Source of the DNA: Clostridium sp. LS
GTDB taxonomy: Bacteria; Bacillota; Clostridia; Clostridiales; Clostridiaceae
Direction: 5' to 3'
Length of the DNA: 64,000 bases
Assembly (NCBI RefSeq): GCF_002760435.1
Contig: NZ_AUUU01000111.1
Coordinates: 1-64,000 of the forward strand
The position numbers and the translations under genes were made by a program. Below the pieces are notes generated by a model. The model worked only from the letters and a program-made list of their open reading frames with translations, was not told where the DNA came from and did no database searches. Positions within the stretch are counted from its first letter, which is position 1. The number at the start of each line of letters is the position of its first letter. Below are positions 1-9,562 of the stretch, one piece after another.

Positions 1-152
1 CTTCTTAACTTTGCTTAGACTTTTTTTAAACTGTCTTTGACAAAGGGTACATTTTATTTTAAAATAAAGAAGTTTTTCTCTTTATAATGTATATTTAAAA
101 TAATAATATATTCTAGATAAGAAGGTTATTGGAATTTACATTAATTTTCTAG

Positions 153-785
153 TTAGTTCCATTTGATTCCTCTTCTATCTTCTTCTGCTTTTATAAGTTC
201 TACATTATAAGTCTCTATATTATTTAGAGAGACATTTTTAGTAATTGGTTTATACCAGCTTTGAGCATAAAAATACGTTCTAAATTGTTCTAAGCTAAAT
301 ATATAACCATGTCTAGCATAAATTTCATTTCTAGCAATACCTAATTCGATGTTACTTAAACATGAAATTTGGCTTTTAGTTAGATAAGATGAGTCACTAT
401 TACAAAAAATAAAACTTTCATGAGCAGTATTTGTTGGAATTGGATCTCGTATAATTATAACATCTTTTTTTTCAGGTTTTGTATCACCATTTATATTAAT
501 AGTTACATTAGATTTATCATCAGGAAGTTGACTTTGCTTATTTTCATCTGCATTTGTCTTAGCGTTACTATCAGATTTATCATCAAAACTTCCAGCTTTT
601 TTGCTTTCGCTTTCAGTTGTTTTATCCGAAACATCATCTGATTTACTTTCAGTATTCTGATCTTGTTTAGTTTCTTTTGCGGCTGATTTATCATCTGAAT
701 TAAAACTGATAGTAAGACCGCTGCAACTTATAAGAGTAAAGGCAATTAAACTACAAATAATGCAACTTATTATTGACTTCTTCAT
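153..785 (-). CDS. YARHG-domain lipoprotein
   Basis: Predicted surface-anchored lipoprotein of 210 residues. The N-terminus is a lipoprotein signal with lipobox L-I-S-C, so Cys21 should be lipidated. Residues 30-110 are a Ser/Asp/Lys/Asn-rich, low-complexity linker. The C-terminus (about 125-205) holds the motif ARNEIYARHGYIF that defines the YARHG domain, an extracellular domain of unknown function common in Firmicutes. ATG follows an AGGGAG site. It stands alone: what follows downstream is the window edge and what lies upstream is a decayed region. The function is unknown; a role in envelope or spore-coat attachment is only inference from its localisation. Confidence 0.85.
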   Translation of the reverse strand: MKKSIISCIICSLIAFTLISCSGLTISFNSDDKSAAKETKQDQNTESKSDDVSDKTTESESKKAGSFDDKSDSNAKTNADENKQSQLPDDKSNVTININGDTKPEKKDVIIIRDPIPTNTAHESFIFCNSDSSYLTKSQISCLSNIELGIARNEIYARHGYIFSLEQFRTYFYAQSWYKPITKNVSLNNIETYNVELIKAEEDRRGIKWN

Positions 786-904
786 TAAATACTCCCTAGT
801 AATTTTTTATTAACCCTGAGTATAATATTCTTTAACATTATTTTTTGACTCAATTTTTTAAGTTATATTATCTGAATATGCCTTCATAAATAGATCCAAT
901 AAAT

Positions 905-991
905 GTAGCAATTTTTCAAAAAACACCTGAATTATTGAATGCCATTGATAGCAAGAAGATTGATGTAGGAATAGTTGATTCGGTTATCTAA
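905..991 (+). pseudogene. possible remnant of a solute-binding protein
   Basis: An uninitiated 28-codon open stretch reads like the core of a periplasmic-type solute-binding protein (ELLNAIDSKKIDVGIVDS, similar in style to the 'AL..GKIDAVIVD' strand of amino-acid binding proteins). It has no start codon or ribosome binding site and ends at TAA. It is too short for a firm call and could be chance coding-like sequence beside the broken hydrolase. Confidence 0.2.
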
Positions 992-1028
992 AATATTCAT
1001 TAATAAAAGATAATAGCATTTCCTTAAG

Positions 1029-2038
1029 AACTTTAAAAGATTATACTCAATGAGTAAGCCTATTACTGCAGCTGTTGTGATGATACTTCTGGAACGAGGG
1101 GAAATCGATTTATATGAGCCAGTAAGTAAGTTCCTTCCAGGATTTAAAGAACAAATGGTGCAAAAAGGTGATAGTTTGGTTCCAGTTGAAAGGGAAATAA
1201 TTATTAAAGATTTACTTTCAATGACGTCAGGTTTAGTATATGGCGGAAATCACAGAGTAGGGAAGGATACAGAAGCTTTATTTAAAGAAATTGATTATAG
1301 GCTGCTTGGTGATTCACCAATGAACACAATAGAAGCTATGAATAATTAGGAAGATGTACATTAGCATTTCAGCCTGGTACTTCCTGGGAGTATGGAACAT
1401 CAGCAGATGTACTTGGAGCTGTTGTTGAAATAGTTAGTGGTAAAAGGTTTGGTGAATTTCTAAAAGAGGAGATATTTGAACCATTAGGTATGAAAAATAC
1501 TGGATTTTGGTTACCGGAAGAAAAACGAAATCGCCTTGTAAAAGCTTATGAAGATAATAATGATGAATTAAAACTCTATACTGGAAACAATTTGGGAATA
1601 ATTAATAAGATGGACAGGGAGCCAGCATTTGAATCTGGAGGAGCTGGTCTTGTTTCTACCATAGACGATTATGCAAGATTTGCTTCCGTGCTTATGAATA
1701 AAGGAAATTTAGATGAAGTTCAGATTTTACGTCCTCACACAGTTAATTATCTAACGTCAGGATCATTAAGTGCTGCGCAACAGAATAATTTTGATAATTG
1801 GCTTACCTTATGCGGTCATAGCTATGGAAATTTAATGCGAGTAATGACAGATTGCAGCAGAGCAGGGGATTTAGGCAGTCCAGGAGAATATGGATGGGCT
1901 GGCTGGCTTGGTTGTTATTTCTGTAATTGTCCAAGGGAAGAGTTAACCTTTTTGTTTATGACGCAAAAAACCGATTGTGGTACAAGTCCCCTTACTAGAA
2001 AATTAAGGAATATTATTTTAAGTTCATTCTGTAAATAG
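1029..2038 (+). pseudogene. serine hydrolase (class C beta-lactamase family), frameshifted and 5'-truncated
   Basis: Two open frames together form one beta-lactamase/esterase-type serine hydrolase. The first (to 1349) carries the catalytic SxxK motif as YSMSKPITA just upstream of and over the first ATG, then LLERGEIDLYEPVSKFLPGF. The second resumes in another frame near 1348 with FQPGTSWEYGTSADVLG, which holds the Tyr-x-Ser motif, and runs through MKNTGFW and EYGWAGWLG to a normal C-terminus. The frame switch near 1345-1350 needs one inserted or deleted base. About 60-80 N-terminal residues of the family are missing and no ribosome binding site precedes 1050. I read it as a decayed gene rather than two genes. 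Confidence 0.8.
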
Positions 2039-2143
2039 TAGAATTTAATACATTAATAAAATAATAATCAGAAATGTTAGTCGAGGCTTTTTTATGATTA
2101 AGAAAGTCTTGACTATAATTTTGTTATAAATTATAAATAAGAA

Positions 2144-2944
2144 TTAGTGCTTAGAACTTTCGATTCTGAACTTTGTAGGAGTAATAGAGGTAAGGTCTTT
2201 AAAAATCCTATTAAAATTTCTTTGACTTTCAAATCCACATTCCAAAGCTATAACTGTGATTGGAAGATCTGTTTCCATAAGCAGCTTCTGGGCTTTATTT
2301 ATCCGTAGTCTATTTACATAATCATTAAACTGGTAGCCGATTTTATTAGAAAAAATTCTTGAAATATAGAATTTACTGAAACCTAAATCTTTAGCAATGA
2401 TATCTAAAGAAATATTGTCCAGATAGTGTGCCTCTATATATTTCAGTAGATTTTGCATTTTACTGTTATAAAATTTGCTGCTTTCTTTTAATATAAAATA
2501 GCCATCGAGCTTTCCAAGTATTGTATATAGAAGTCCTTTAATAACATATTTGTTATTATTATTTTTGAATTCATCATACAGCATAAATAAAAGAGTACTT
2601 ATTCCCTCATCAATGGTGGATTTAGGGATAAATGGATTTTTCAATGTCTTATCCATTCGTATACCAAAGAAACTTCCCGCTATGTCAGGTGAAAAAATAA
2701 ACAGCAAAATTTTCGAAAATTCTTCACTGTTAAAGCTATGTACATCATTAGGAAAGATTACAGCTGCCTCGCCAACCTTCAGACAGTATGACACATCATT
2801 TATTGTAACTTCTATAGAGCCTTCAATAACATAAGCTATTTCCACATATGGATGTAAATGTGGAGGAAAGCTGAAATTTGCCAAAATACCTGAGCGAAAA
2901 AAGTCTTGTTCCCCTGATTTGCTTGCTTCGAAAAAAGGATACAT
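2144..2944 (-). CDS. AraC-family transcriptional regulator with cupin sensor
   Basis: Transcription regulator of 266 residues. The N-terminal half is a cupin-like ligand pocket (HLHPYVEIAYVIEGS, about residues 30-100). The last 95 residues hold two helix-turn-helix units, with LDIIAKDLGFSKFYISRIF and the AraC signature running from PITVIALECGFESQRNFNRIFK. The ATG at 2944 sits eight bases after GGAGG; a TTG five codons upstream overlaps that site and is unlikely to be used. It is divergent from the MATE exporter and SGNH hydrolase, the likely targets. Families of this layout usually respond to sugars or small aromatics; the ligand is not predictable here. Confidence 0.9.
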   Translation of the reverse strand: MYPFFEASKSGEQDFFRSGILANFSFPPHLHPYVEIAYVIEGSIEVTINDVSYCLKVGEAAVIFPNDVHSFNSEEFSKILLFIFSPDIAGSFFGIRMDKTLKNPFIPKSTIDEGISTLLFMLYDEFKNNNNKYVIKGLLYTILGKLDGYFILKESSKFYNSKMQNLLKYIEAHYLDNISLDIIAKDLGFSKFYISRIFSNKIGYQFNDYVNRLRINKAQKLLMETDLPITVIALECGFESQRNFNRIFKDLTSITPTKFRIESSKH

Positions 2945-3097
2945 AAAGAGCGCCTCCAATTTATTGAAATGTTTGTTAGCATAGAATTCCCAGTAAATTA
3001 TTACATAGTATGATTAAAATATTAGTCTACTTAGGTTCTTTAAAAAGATGTAATAAATTTTTGAGGACAATAGAATATAAAAAATATAACACGTACT

Positions 3098-3130
3098 GCA
3101 ATATATGTCTACACTGGGTTAATATATTGC
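3098..3130. promoter_or_regulatory. inverted repeat in the AraC/MATE intergenic region
   Basis: Nine-base arms GCAATATAT (3098-3106) and ATATATTGC (3122-3130) are separated by 15 bases, about 75 bases before the MATE start. Position and symmetry suggest a regulator site, perhaps for the divergent AraC protein, although AraC sites are more often direct repeats. Confidence 0.35.
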
Positions 3131-3204
3131 CAGCTAAATTTATTAAATTCATGTAATATAATAATTATGAATGTGAATTAACAAAAGAGGGAGAGTATTA
3201 AAAT

Positions 3205-4599
3205 ATGTCACAGAAATATGTACATGATATGACAGAAGGGAATGAAGTTTCTCATATTATAAAATTTACTTGGCCGATGCTTATTGGTAACGTATTCCAA
3301 CAGTTTTATAACTTAATTGATTCTATTGTTGTAGGAAAGTATGTTGGTGCTAATGCTTTAGCAGCAGTAGGTGCCTGTGGTTCCTTAAGCTTTCTTTTTT
3401 TCTCAGTATGTTTAGGATTATCGGTTGGAATTGGCATTATTATTTCACAATATTTTGGTGCTAAGAAAGAAGCACAAGTAAAAAGAGCTATTGCTAATTC
3501 AACCTATGTAATTGGAGTGTCAGGGATAATTATGAGTATAATAGGTGCGGTTTTTGCGCGCCAGGTTTTGCAACTTTTGAATACACCTCCTGAAATTTTA
3601 GATGATTCTGTAGCATTTTTAAGAATAGCATCTGGAGGAATGATAGCTGTGGCAGCGTATAATGTTATAGCTGCTATACTTAGAGCTTTAGGAGATTCAA
3701 GTACACCTTTAATTTTTTTAATTGTTTCTTGTGCAATTAATGTCATATTAGATTTGATTTTTGTTTTAAAACTTGTCTTGGGTGTATCAGGAACGGCTTT
3801 TGCTACAGTTATTTCACAGGCATGTGCTGCAGTGGGCTGTCTAGTTTTTGCATTACTCAAGAATCCATATTTCAAATTAAAGAGGGAACATTGGAAAGTA
3901 AGTAACTCAATTATTACTAAATGCATAAGAATAGGTGTGCCTGTTGCAGCACAAAACTCGTTGATTGCAGTATCTTTAGTAGCACTCCAGAGTGTCGTAA
4001 ATGGATTTGGAGAGACAGCCGTTGCAGCCTATACTGCTACCAGTAGAGTAGAACAACTAATACAACAGCCATTTAATTCTATAGGTGCAGCTATGTCTAC
4101 CTTTGCAGGGCAGAATGTTGGTGCTAATAAATTGGATAGAGTAAAAAAAGGATATCATAAAAGTATTCTAATTGTAGCTGGCTTTAGTTTTTTAGCACTT
4201 TTAGCGGCTCAATTTGGTGGACAGGCAATTATGGAAGTGTTTGTTAAAGATGAGGCTGTAATAAATCTTGGGGACAAGGCAATAAAGATTACTAGCTGTG
4301 CATATTTCCCTCTTGGAATGATTTATGTTACAAGAGGCGTGTTAAATGGTACTGGAGATGCATTTTATGCAATGATTAACGGTTTTGTTGAAGTAGCCGG
4401 AAGAGTTGGATTTTCTATTAGTCTCGCTATGATTCCTTTTTTAGGAGTTTGGAGTGTATGGATCACAAGTGGATTAACATGGACTATTACGGCTATAGCA
4501 AGTGTCATACGCTATAGTCAGGGAAAGTGGCAAGATAAATCACTAGTTAAACCTGTTGATAAAACCATAGATTATAGAAAATATATAAGAGAGGAATAA
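3205..4599 (+). CDS. MATE-family multidrug/cation exporter
   Basis: Integral membrane antiporter of 464 residues with about 12 hydrophobic segments in two homologous halves (MatE domains about 15-175 and 240-400). The N-terminus IIKFTWPMLIGNVFQQFYNLIDSIVVGKYVGANALAAVG is the classic MATE start, of the DinF/NorM-like type common in clostridia. It should exchange drugs or organic cations for Na+ or H+. It is followed after only five bases by the SGNH hydrolase, so the two are one operon. The divergent AraC gene is the likely regulator. Confidence 0.93.
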   Translation: MSQKYVHDMTEGNEVSHIIKFTWPMLIGNVFQQFYNLIDSIVVGKYVGANALAAVGACGSLSFLFFSVCLGLSVGIGIIISQYFGAKKEAQVKRAIANSTYVIGVSGIIMSIIGAVFARQVLQLLNTPPEILDDSVAFLRIASGGMIAVAAYNVIAAILRALGDSSTPLIFLIVSCAINVILDLIFVLKLVLGVSGTAFATVISQACAAVGCLVFALLKNPYFKLKREHWKVSNSIITKCIRIGVPVAAQNSLIAVSLVALQSVVNGFGETAVAAYTATSRVEQLIQQPFNSIGAAMSTFAGQNVGANKLDRVKKGYHKSILIVAGFSFLALLAAQFGGQAIMEVFVKDEAVINLGDKAIKITSCAYFPLGMIYVTRGVLNGTGDAFYAMINGFVEVAGRVGFSISLAMIPFLGVWSVWITSGLTWTITAIASVIRYSQGKWQDKSLVKPVDKTIDYRKYIREE

Positions 4600-4604
4600 T
4601 CAAT

Positions 4605-6320
4605 ATGAAAAATAATACGCAATCAGGGCCTAAAGCCCCTAAAGATCCACAAGAAAAACGCAGCGGCTTTTATATTATGATAGATAAAATTTTAGAAGCT
4701 ACTGCGCGATTGGAAGCAAAGCCTTCCCAAGATATTTATTTAGATGAAGGACGTTTAGCAACTAACGCTCAATTTGTAGGAGGTGTTGAGGATGAAAATA
4801 TCCTTGAATTTCTAAAAAGCTGGGAAGGTGTTCATAAAATTGTTCACAGTATTGGAGTGACTGTAACAGCATCTTATGATGTGGGAGATATTGATTTTGT
4901 ATTTCACAACTACGGAAAAATAGATAGATATGGAGGTGGAACACAAATTAAGATACCTTGCACAAAGGATGGCTCTGAGGTAATACTTAAGCTTGAAGAT
5001 TATGTGTGGTTAGAGGATGACGATGTTGTTGGAAAGATGGCTTTTGAATTTGAAAAACCAGGATTAACAGCAAAGGCAACAGTGAAGATTTATCTACAGG
5101 ATGGATATGAAGTGCCGGAAATTTCTGTTGATCCACCAGTGGAATTTGGAAGTGCTCAATATAATTCTATGATTTCAAAGTCGCTGTTGAATATAGGTAA
5201 TAACAGAAGGCTTAAAACTGCAATAGATAGAGCAAGAAAAGGAGAAGATATCACTATTGCTTATATCGGAGGTTCCATCACTCAGGGGGCAGGAGCAAAA
5301 CCTATTCACACAGAGTGTTATGCTTACAGATCATATGTAAAATTTAAAGAAATGTTTGGAAATGATGGGGGGAACAATGTTTATTTTGTAAAGGCAGGAG
5401 TAGGGGGAACACCTTCTGAATTAGGTATGATACGGTATGACAGAGATGTTCTCAAAGATGGAAAAGTGAAACCAGATATAGTTATTATTGAATTTGCAGT
5501 AAATGATGAGGGAGACGAGACTAAAGGCATTTGTTTCGAAAGCTTGGTTCTAAATATACTTTCTGCTGAGAATAAGCCTGCAGTAGTTTTATTGTTTAGT
5601 GTATTTGCTAATGACTTTAATCTTCAGGAAAGACTTTTACCGGTAGGAAAGCTTTATGATCTGCCAATGGTAAGTTTATCTGATGCTTTGGTTGAACAAT
5701 TCAGACTTACGAAAGAGGAAGGAAACATAATAACTAAAAGACAGTATTTTTACGATATTTTCCATCCTTCTAATGATGGACATGTAATAATGGCAGACTG
5801 CCTCACTTATTTATTTGTACAGACATTAAAAAATTCTTATGATGAAGAAGATATAGTACTTGATAAAGTTCCAGTTATTGGAAACTCGTTTGTAGATATA
5901 CATCTCATTGATAAGAAGGACAATGCATGTGGAGCAGTAATCGAGCAAGGAAGTTTTAAGGAAACAGATAAAGACCTTCAGTTTGTAGAAATGGATGTTA
6001 ATCCCTTTGGAACACCACAATTTCCATATAATTGGATGCATACGCCTGAATCCGGAAATGAAAGCTTTTGTTTGATTGTTAACAGTCGCAATCTTTTGTT
6101 AGTTTTTAAGGATTCAGGAAGAATGGATTTTGGTAAGGCAGAGGTTTATGTAGACGGAAAATATGTTCTTACTGCAAATCCACGTGAAGTAGGATGGACT
6201 CACTGTAATGCAGCTATTTTATATCAAGAGGAAAGCAGCAGAGAACATAAGATAGAAATAAAGATGGCTGCTGACAGCCAGGATAAGTATTTTACTATTC
6301 TTGGATTTGGATATAATTAG
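4605..6320 (+). CDS. SGNH/GDSL-type hydrolase (esterase), cytoplasmic
   Basis: Predicted carbohydrate or lipid esterase of 571 residues. Block I is IGGSITQGAG, nucleophile Ser near residue 222. Block II is GVGGTP (about 265), the Asn block is EFAVNDEGD (about 300), and the Asp-x-x-His pair is in DIFHPSNDGH (about 384-387), so the triad and oxyanion set look complete. About 195 residues precede the catalytic domain and about 170 follow it; both look like beta-rich accessory domains. No signal peptide is visible, so the substrate should be intracellular. The operon with a MATE exporter suggests that it deacylates a compound that is then exported, or the reverse, which is inference. Confidence 0.85.
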   Translation: MKNNTQSGPKAPKDPQEKRSGFYIMIDKILEATARLEAKPSQDIYLDEGRLATNAQFVGGVEDENILEFLKSWEGVHKIVHSIGVTVTASYDVGDIDFVFHNYGKIDRYGGGTQIKIPCTKDGSEVILKLEDYVWLEDDDVVGKMAFEFEKPGLTAKATVKIYLQDGYEVPEISVDPPVEFGSAQYNSMISKSLLNIGNNRRLKTAIDRARKGEDITIAYIGGSITQGAGAKPIHTECYAYRSYVKFKEMFGNDGGNNVYFVKAGVGGTPSELGMIRYDRDVLKDGKVKPDIVIIEFAVNDEGDETKGICFESLVLNILSAENKPAVVLLFSVFANDFNLQERLLPVGKLYDLPMVSLSDALVEQFRLTKEEGNIITKRQYFYDIFHPSNDGHVIMADCLTYLFVQTLKNSYDEEDIVLDKVPVIGNSFVDIHLIDKKDNACGAVIEQGSFKETDKDLQFVEMDVNPFGTPQFPYNWMHTPESGNESFCLIVNSRNLLLVFKDSGRMDFGKAEVYVDGKYVLTANPREVGWTHCNAAILYQEESSREHKIEIKMAADSQDKYFTILGFGYN

Positions 6321-6463
6321 ATAGCGATGTGATAAAAACTAAATTTGTAGTACTCGATTATATTTATTTTGCTTTTTTTACTAACACTTATAGCGATTAT
6401 AATTTATGATAGTGGTTAATATATTATTACAAAGAAAATTATAATTAAGGGAGGTATATTCAA

Positions 6464-6619
6464 ATGACATTAAATAATAGTGGAGTGCACAAGAATTCTC
6501 TATCTAAAAAAAGAACTAGTTCAAATACAGTAAAATCTGATGTTGGAGCAGAAATTGGTTTTCCCAATAATAAAGATAAAGGCCATGGAAAAACAGAAGG
6601 AATAGTTGGAAAAGAATAG
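6464..6619 (+). CDS. small orphan protein, 51 residues
   Basis: A short frame of 51 codons begins with ATG at 6464 after a very strong site, AAGGGAGGT, at 6448-6455 and is followed by a good terminator at 6691. The product is hydrophilic and rich in Lys, Ser, Asn and Gly, with a C-terminal half GFPNNKDKGHGKTEGIVGKE. There is no signal peptide or membrane segment. The size and composition recall minor small acid-soluble spore proteins, but I cannot match it to a named family. The ribosome site and terminator are the main reasons for calling it real. Confidence 0.6.
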   Translation: MTLNNSGVHKNSLSKKRTSSNTVKSDVGAEIGFPNNKDKGHGKTEGIVGKE

Positions 6620-6690
6620 AAAATGAAAGAATCATAAATACAAAATAGAGTTATTAATAAATAAAGCGATGATAATCAGAATTTAAGGAA

Positions 6691-6727
6691 GATTAGTTAC
6701 AGTTTTCTAGGTAACTGATCTTTTTAA
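6691..6727 (+). terminator. rho-independent terminator after the 51-residue protein
   Basis: Stem GATTAGTTAC / GTAACTGATC (6691-6700, 6711-6720, one G-T pair) with a ten-base loop, followed by TTTTTAATTT. Confidence 0.75.
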
Positions 6728-6903
6728 TTTATTTAATATAATAGCAAAAGATATACGCCAAAGAAATACTTAATATTGAAAGATTATTGGAATGAATGGT
6801 AAAATGTATAGAAGAATTAATAGGAAGGAAATATAAGATTTAAGGAACAACTAGCTAAATTTAGAATAAATAAATTTAGACTAACTTATTGGAGGTAATT
6901 ATC

Positions 6904-7539
6904 ATGAAGATCCATGAAATTTTGTTTGGTTCAAAACCAAAATCTATTTCAAGATCAATAGAAAAGGGGAAGTTGGATGAAATTGAAAATTTTATAGAAA
7001 ATGGTGGTAATGTTAATGAAAAATACGATGATAAAAGTCTGCTTCATTTTGCGATAGATAATTGTGGAAATAATTATTTTGAAGTAATAGAACTGTTAAT
7101 TAATAATGGTGCTGATATAAATAGCAATCAAAGTTCTTATAAAGAAATACCGTTACATAGACTTTGTGCAAGAATAAGACCTAGAATGGATGTTATTAAA
7201 TTGTTATTAGAAAGAGGATCTAAGGTAAATACCGAAAATATAACAGGTAAAACTCCTATATTTAATTGTAACTTTAGTTTCTCAGTTGAGCTTTTGAATC
7301 TTCTTCTTAGTTATGGTGCAGATATAAAACATACTGACAAGTATAATAATACTGTTTTACATGATGATTATATACTTTGCGGTGATAATGAGGATTTTGA
7401 GGAGTATTTAAAAATATTTATATCTCACGGAGTGGATATAAATTCGAAGAATAATGTAGGACACACACCACTAGAATTATGCAAGAATAAGTATATTGAA
7501 AATATATTAATAAAATATGGGGCAAAGAGGAGTCTCTAA
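6904..7539 (+). CDS. ankyrin-repeat protein
   Basis: Cytoplasmic protein of 211 residues made mainly of ankyrin repeats. Repeats are visible at about 25-60 (GNVNEKYDDKSLLHFAIDN), 65-100 (LLINNGADINSNQ..IPLHRLC), 100-135 (LLLERGSKVNTENITGKTPIF), 135-175 (LLSYGADIKHTDKYNNTVLHDD) and 180-211 (SHGVDINSKNNVGHTPLELC). Such repeats mediate protein contacts and have no enzymatic role. ATG at 6904 lies seven bases after GGAGGT; a TTG at 6889 overlaps that site and was rejected. It appears monocistronic. The partner is unknown. Confidence 0.88.
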   Translation: MKIHEILFGSKPKSISRSIEKGKLDEIENFIENGGNVNEKYDDKSLLHFAIDNCGNNYFEVIELLINNGADINSNQSSYKEIPLHRLCARIRPRMDVIKLLLERGSKVNTENITGKTPIFNCNFSFSVELLNLLLSYGADIKHTDKYNNTVLHDDYILCGDNEDFEEYLKIFISHGVDINSKNNVGHTPLELCKNKYIENILIKYGAKRSL

Positions 7540-7772
7540 TCATACCGTTGGATGCTGTTATAAATAGTATCTGGCGGCATTTTTATTTGAGAAAATACGC
7601 ATTATAATAAATGCTAGGGAAACTGCAGGAAAATTAGTTGATGGGCATATAATAGATAGACAAGATTTTACCAATAGCACTTTTAATTGAATTTAATAGC
7701 ATAATTTGTTAGAATACGTGTATACAGGATGTCTGATTTTTTGGGAACATAAAGTTTTTAGGGGGGAGATAT

Positions 7773-8912
7773 TTGGTTGATTTTGATTCAGAAATAAAGA
7801 AGGTTCATCCAATTAATATAAAAGAAATAGAGTTAAATAAATATAGAATTGATGATAATATTAAGAAATCTATTATTTTATATAACACAGCGATAGGAGA
7901 AATGAAGAAAGGCAACTTCGACTTAGTAATAGATGATTTAAAAAAAGCTTTATCCTATAATAAAGATTTTACAGAAGCTATTAAATTTTTGGGATTATTT
8001 TATGTAAATATAAATGATTATAAAAAAGCTGAAAAAACTTTTAAAAGTCTTTATAAATATGAAATGTATGATGAATTAATAAATGAATATATGGAAAGCT
8101 TATCAGTTAAAAAATCTATATCTAATGATGTAATGATTTTAGAAACAGTTGAACATATGTCTAATACTGAAAAAGTGCAAGCTGGTACAGCTAAAAATCT
8201 AATAAAAAAGAGTGCCATAAGTTTATTAATTGTCATTATTGTTATTATTGGGGTAGGCATGAACTATTTTTATCCAGAAACTATTCAAGGAGTTATAACA
8301 AAATTTAAGACAAGCAGTAAATGGGCCGAAGACAAAGTGCAAGCTGACAATATATCTAATTCTAAGGTGGAAGCAAATAAAAAATCAGATGAAAATGAGT
8401 CTTTGGTAGAAGAAAAAACTATATCAAATGAAAAACAAGAAAACACTCAAAAGAATATAACAGATGCTAAATTAGAGGCGGATAATTATAATAAAGATAC
8501 TGTTCATATGTTAGATGATGCTGAAAAACTCTTAAATGACGAAAGGTATGAGAAAGCTGCTGGCATTTTAATAAACATGAAAGGCAGGAATTTTGATAAT
8601 CAGACCCAAATAAGATTTAATGAGCTTTGGCAGAGTTTAAATCCAAATCCATTATGGAAGATATATAATGAAGGAAATAAATTGTATAAGCAACAGAATT
8701 ATACTGAGGCGCTTCCCAAATTAATAATAACTTCAGAGATAGATCCTAACTTAGATATAATGCCATGGATTACTTTTCAAATAGGCATGTGTTATAAAGA
8801 GACAAATGATAAGGCCAACGCCATTACATATTTTAATAAAGTGAAGGATAACTATCCAAAGTCTGAGTATGTCTCAAATGCTCGAATGATGATAAGTGAA
8901 ATTGGTAATTAA
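7773..8912 (+). CDS. membrane-anchored TPR protein
   Basis: Protein of 379 residues. The N-terminal part (about 28-110) has tetratricopeptide-like helices (YNTAIGEMKKGNFDLVIDDLKKALSYNKDFTEAIKFLG). A single membrane segment at about 148-167 (AISLLIVIIVIIGVGMNYFY) follows. A charged linker leads to a C-terminal TPR pair (about 245-375, ending KANAITYFNKVKDNYPKSEYVSNARMMISEIG) like outer TPRs of the YbgF/BamD style. The start is TTG at 7773, five bases after GGGGGGAGA; no in-frame ATG is as well placed. The tyrosine phosphatase gene follows after 25 bases, probably in one operon. A scaffold role at the membrane is inferred. Confidence 0.8.
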   Translation: MVDFDSEIKKVHPINIKEIELNKYRIDDNIKKSIILYNTAIGEMKKGNFDLVIDDLKKALSYNKDFTEAIKFLGLFYVNINDYKKAEKTFKSLYKYEMYDELINEYMESLSVKKSISNDVMILETVEHMSNTEKVQAGTAKNLIKKSAISLLIVIIVIIGVGMNYFYPETIQGVITKFKTSSKWAEDKVQADNISNSKVEANKKSDENESLVEEKTISNEKQENTQKNITDAKLEADNYNKDTVHMLDDAEKLLNDERYEKAAGILINMKGRNFDNQTQIRFNELWQSLNPNPLWKIYNEGNKLYKQQNYTEALPKLIITSEIDPNLDIMPWITFQIGMCYKETNDKANAITYFNKVKDNYPKSEYVSNARMMISEIGN

Positions 8913-8937
8913 AGTTAAATTATAGAAGGAGTTTTTT

Positions 8938-9405
8938 ATGGTAAAAGTAATGTTTGTATGCCATGGAAATATATGCAGATCTCCTATGGCAGAATTTATA
9001 TTTAAAAATATGGTAGAAGAGAAAAAATTATCAGATAAATTTTATATTGCTTCGTGTGCTACGTCTATGGAGGAGATTGGAAATTCTGTTTATCCACCTG
9101 CAAGAAGAAAGCTTATGGAACATAATATAACTTGTGAAGGAAAGCGTTCAGTACAATTAAGAAAAGAAGATTATAGTGAATATAATTATTTAGTGGCTAT
9201 GGATCAAAAGAATATAAATAATATATTTAAGATTATAAAAGAAGATCGTGAAAAGAAAGTGTACAAGCTTTTAGATTTTACTAATAATCCAAAGGACATT
9301 GCTGATCCATGGTATAGCGGAGATTTTGATACAACATACAATGAAATATATGAAGGCTGCGAGATGTTATTAGATTACATAATTAAGAACGAAAAAATGA
9401 GATAA
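8938..9405 (+). CDS. low-molecular-weight protein tyrosine phosphatase
   Basis: Cytoplasmic phosphatase of 155 residues, the normal family length. The P-loop is VCHGNICRS: nucleophile Cys8, Arg14 for phosphate binding. The general acid Asp is in DIADPWYSGDFDTTY near residue 120. It hydrolyses protein tyrosine phosphate by a cysteinyl-phosphate intermediate. AAGGAG precedes the ATG. It follows the membrane TPR gene closely, so the TPR protein may place it at the membrane or be a substrate. No tyrosine kinase gene is adjacent. The catalytic assignment is firm and the target unknown. Confidence 0.95.
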   Translation: MVKVMFVCHGNICRSPMAEFIFKNMVEEKKLSDKFYIASCATSMEEIGNSVYPPARRKLMEHNITCEGKRSVQLRKEDYSEYNYLVAMDQKNINNIFKIIKEDREKKVYKLLDFTNNPKDIADPWYSGDFDTTYNEIYEGCEMLLDYIIKNEKMR

Positions 9406-9562
9406 TATTAGATGATTCCATATATAATTTATAGGTGAGCAGTCTAATACTATAGCTACAATTTATGTAGTCGTGGGATATTGGAAATTTGTTTATAGAA
9501 ATATTTATAGTAAACATTTGGGTTTAGAATGCATTTATAATTTTAAGAATTACAAAAAATAG

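Noticed and set aside
3504..3926. Open frame of 140 residues on the minus strand
   Set aside because: It lies opposite the MATE gene, whose family match and ribosome site are clear; the minus frame has no site or recognisable motif.
7607..7690. A 26-codon protein-like stretch (GKLVDGHIIDRQDF) between the ankyrin and TPR genes
   Set aside because: No start, no ribosome site and no family could be named; possibly a remnant but not supportable.
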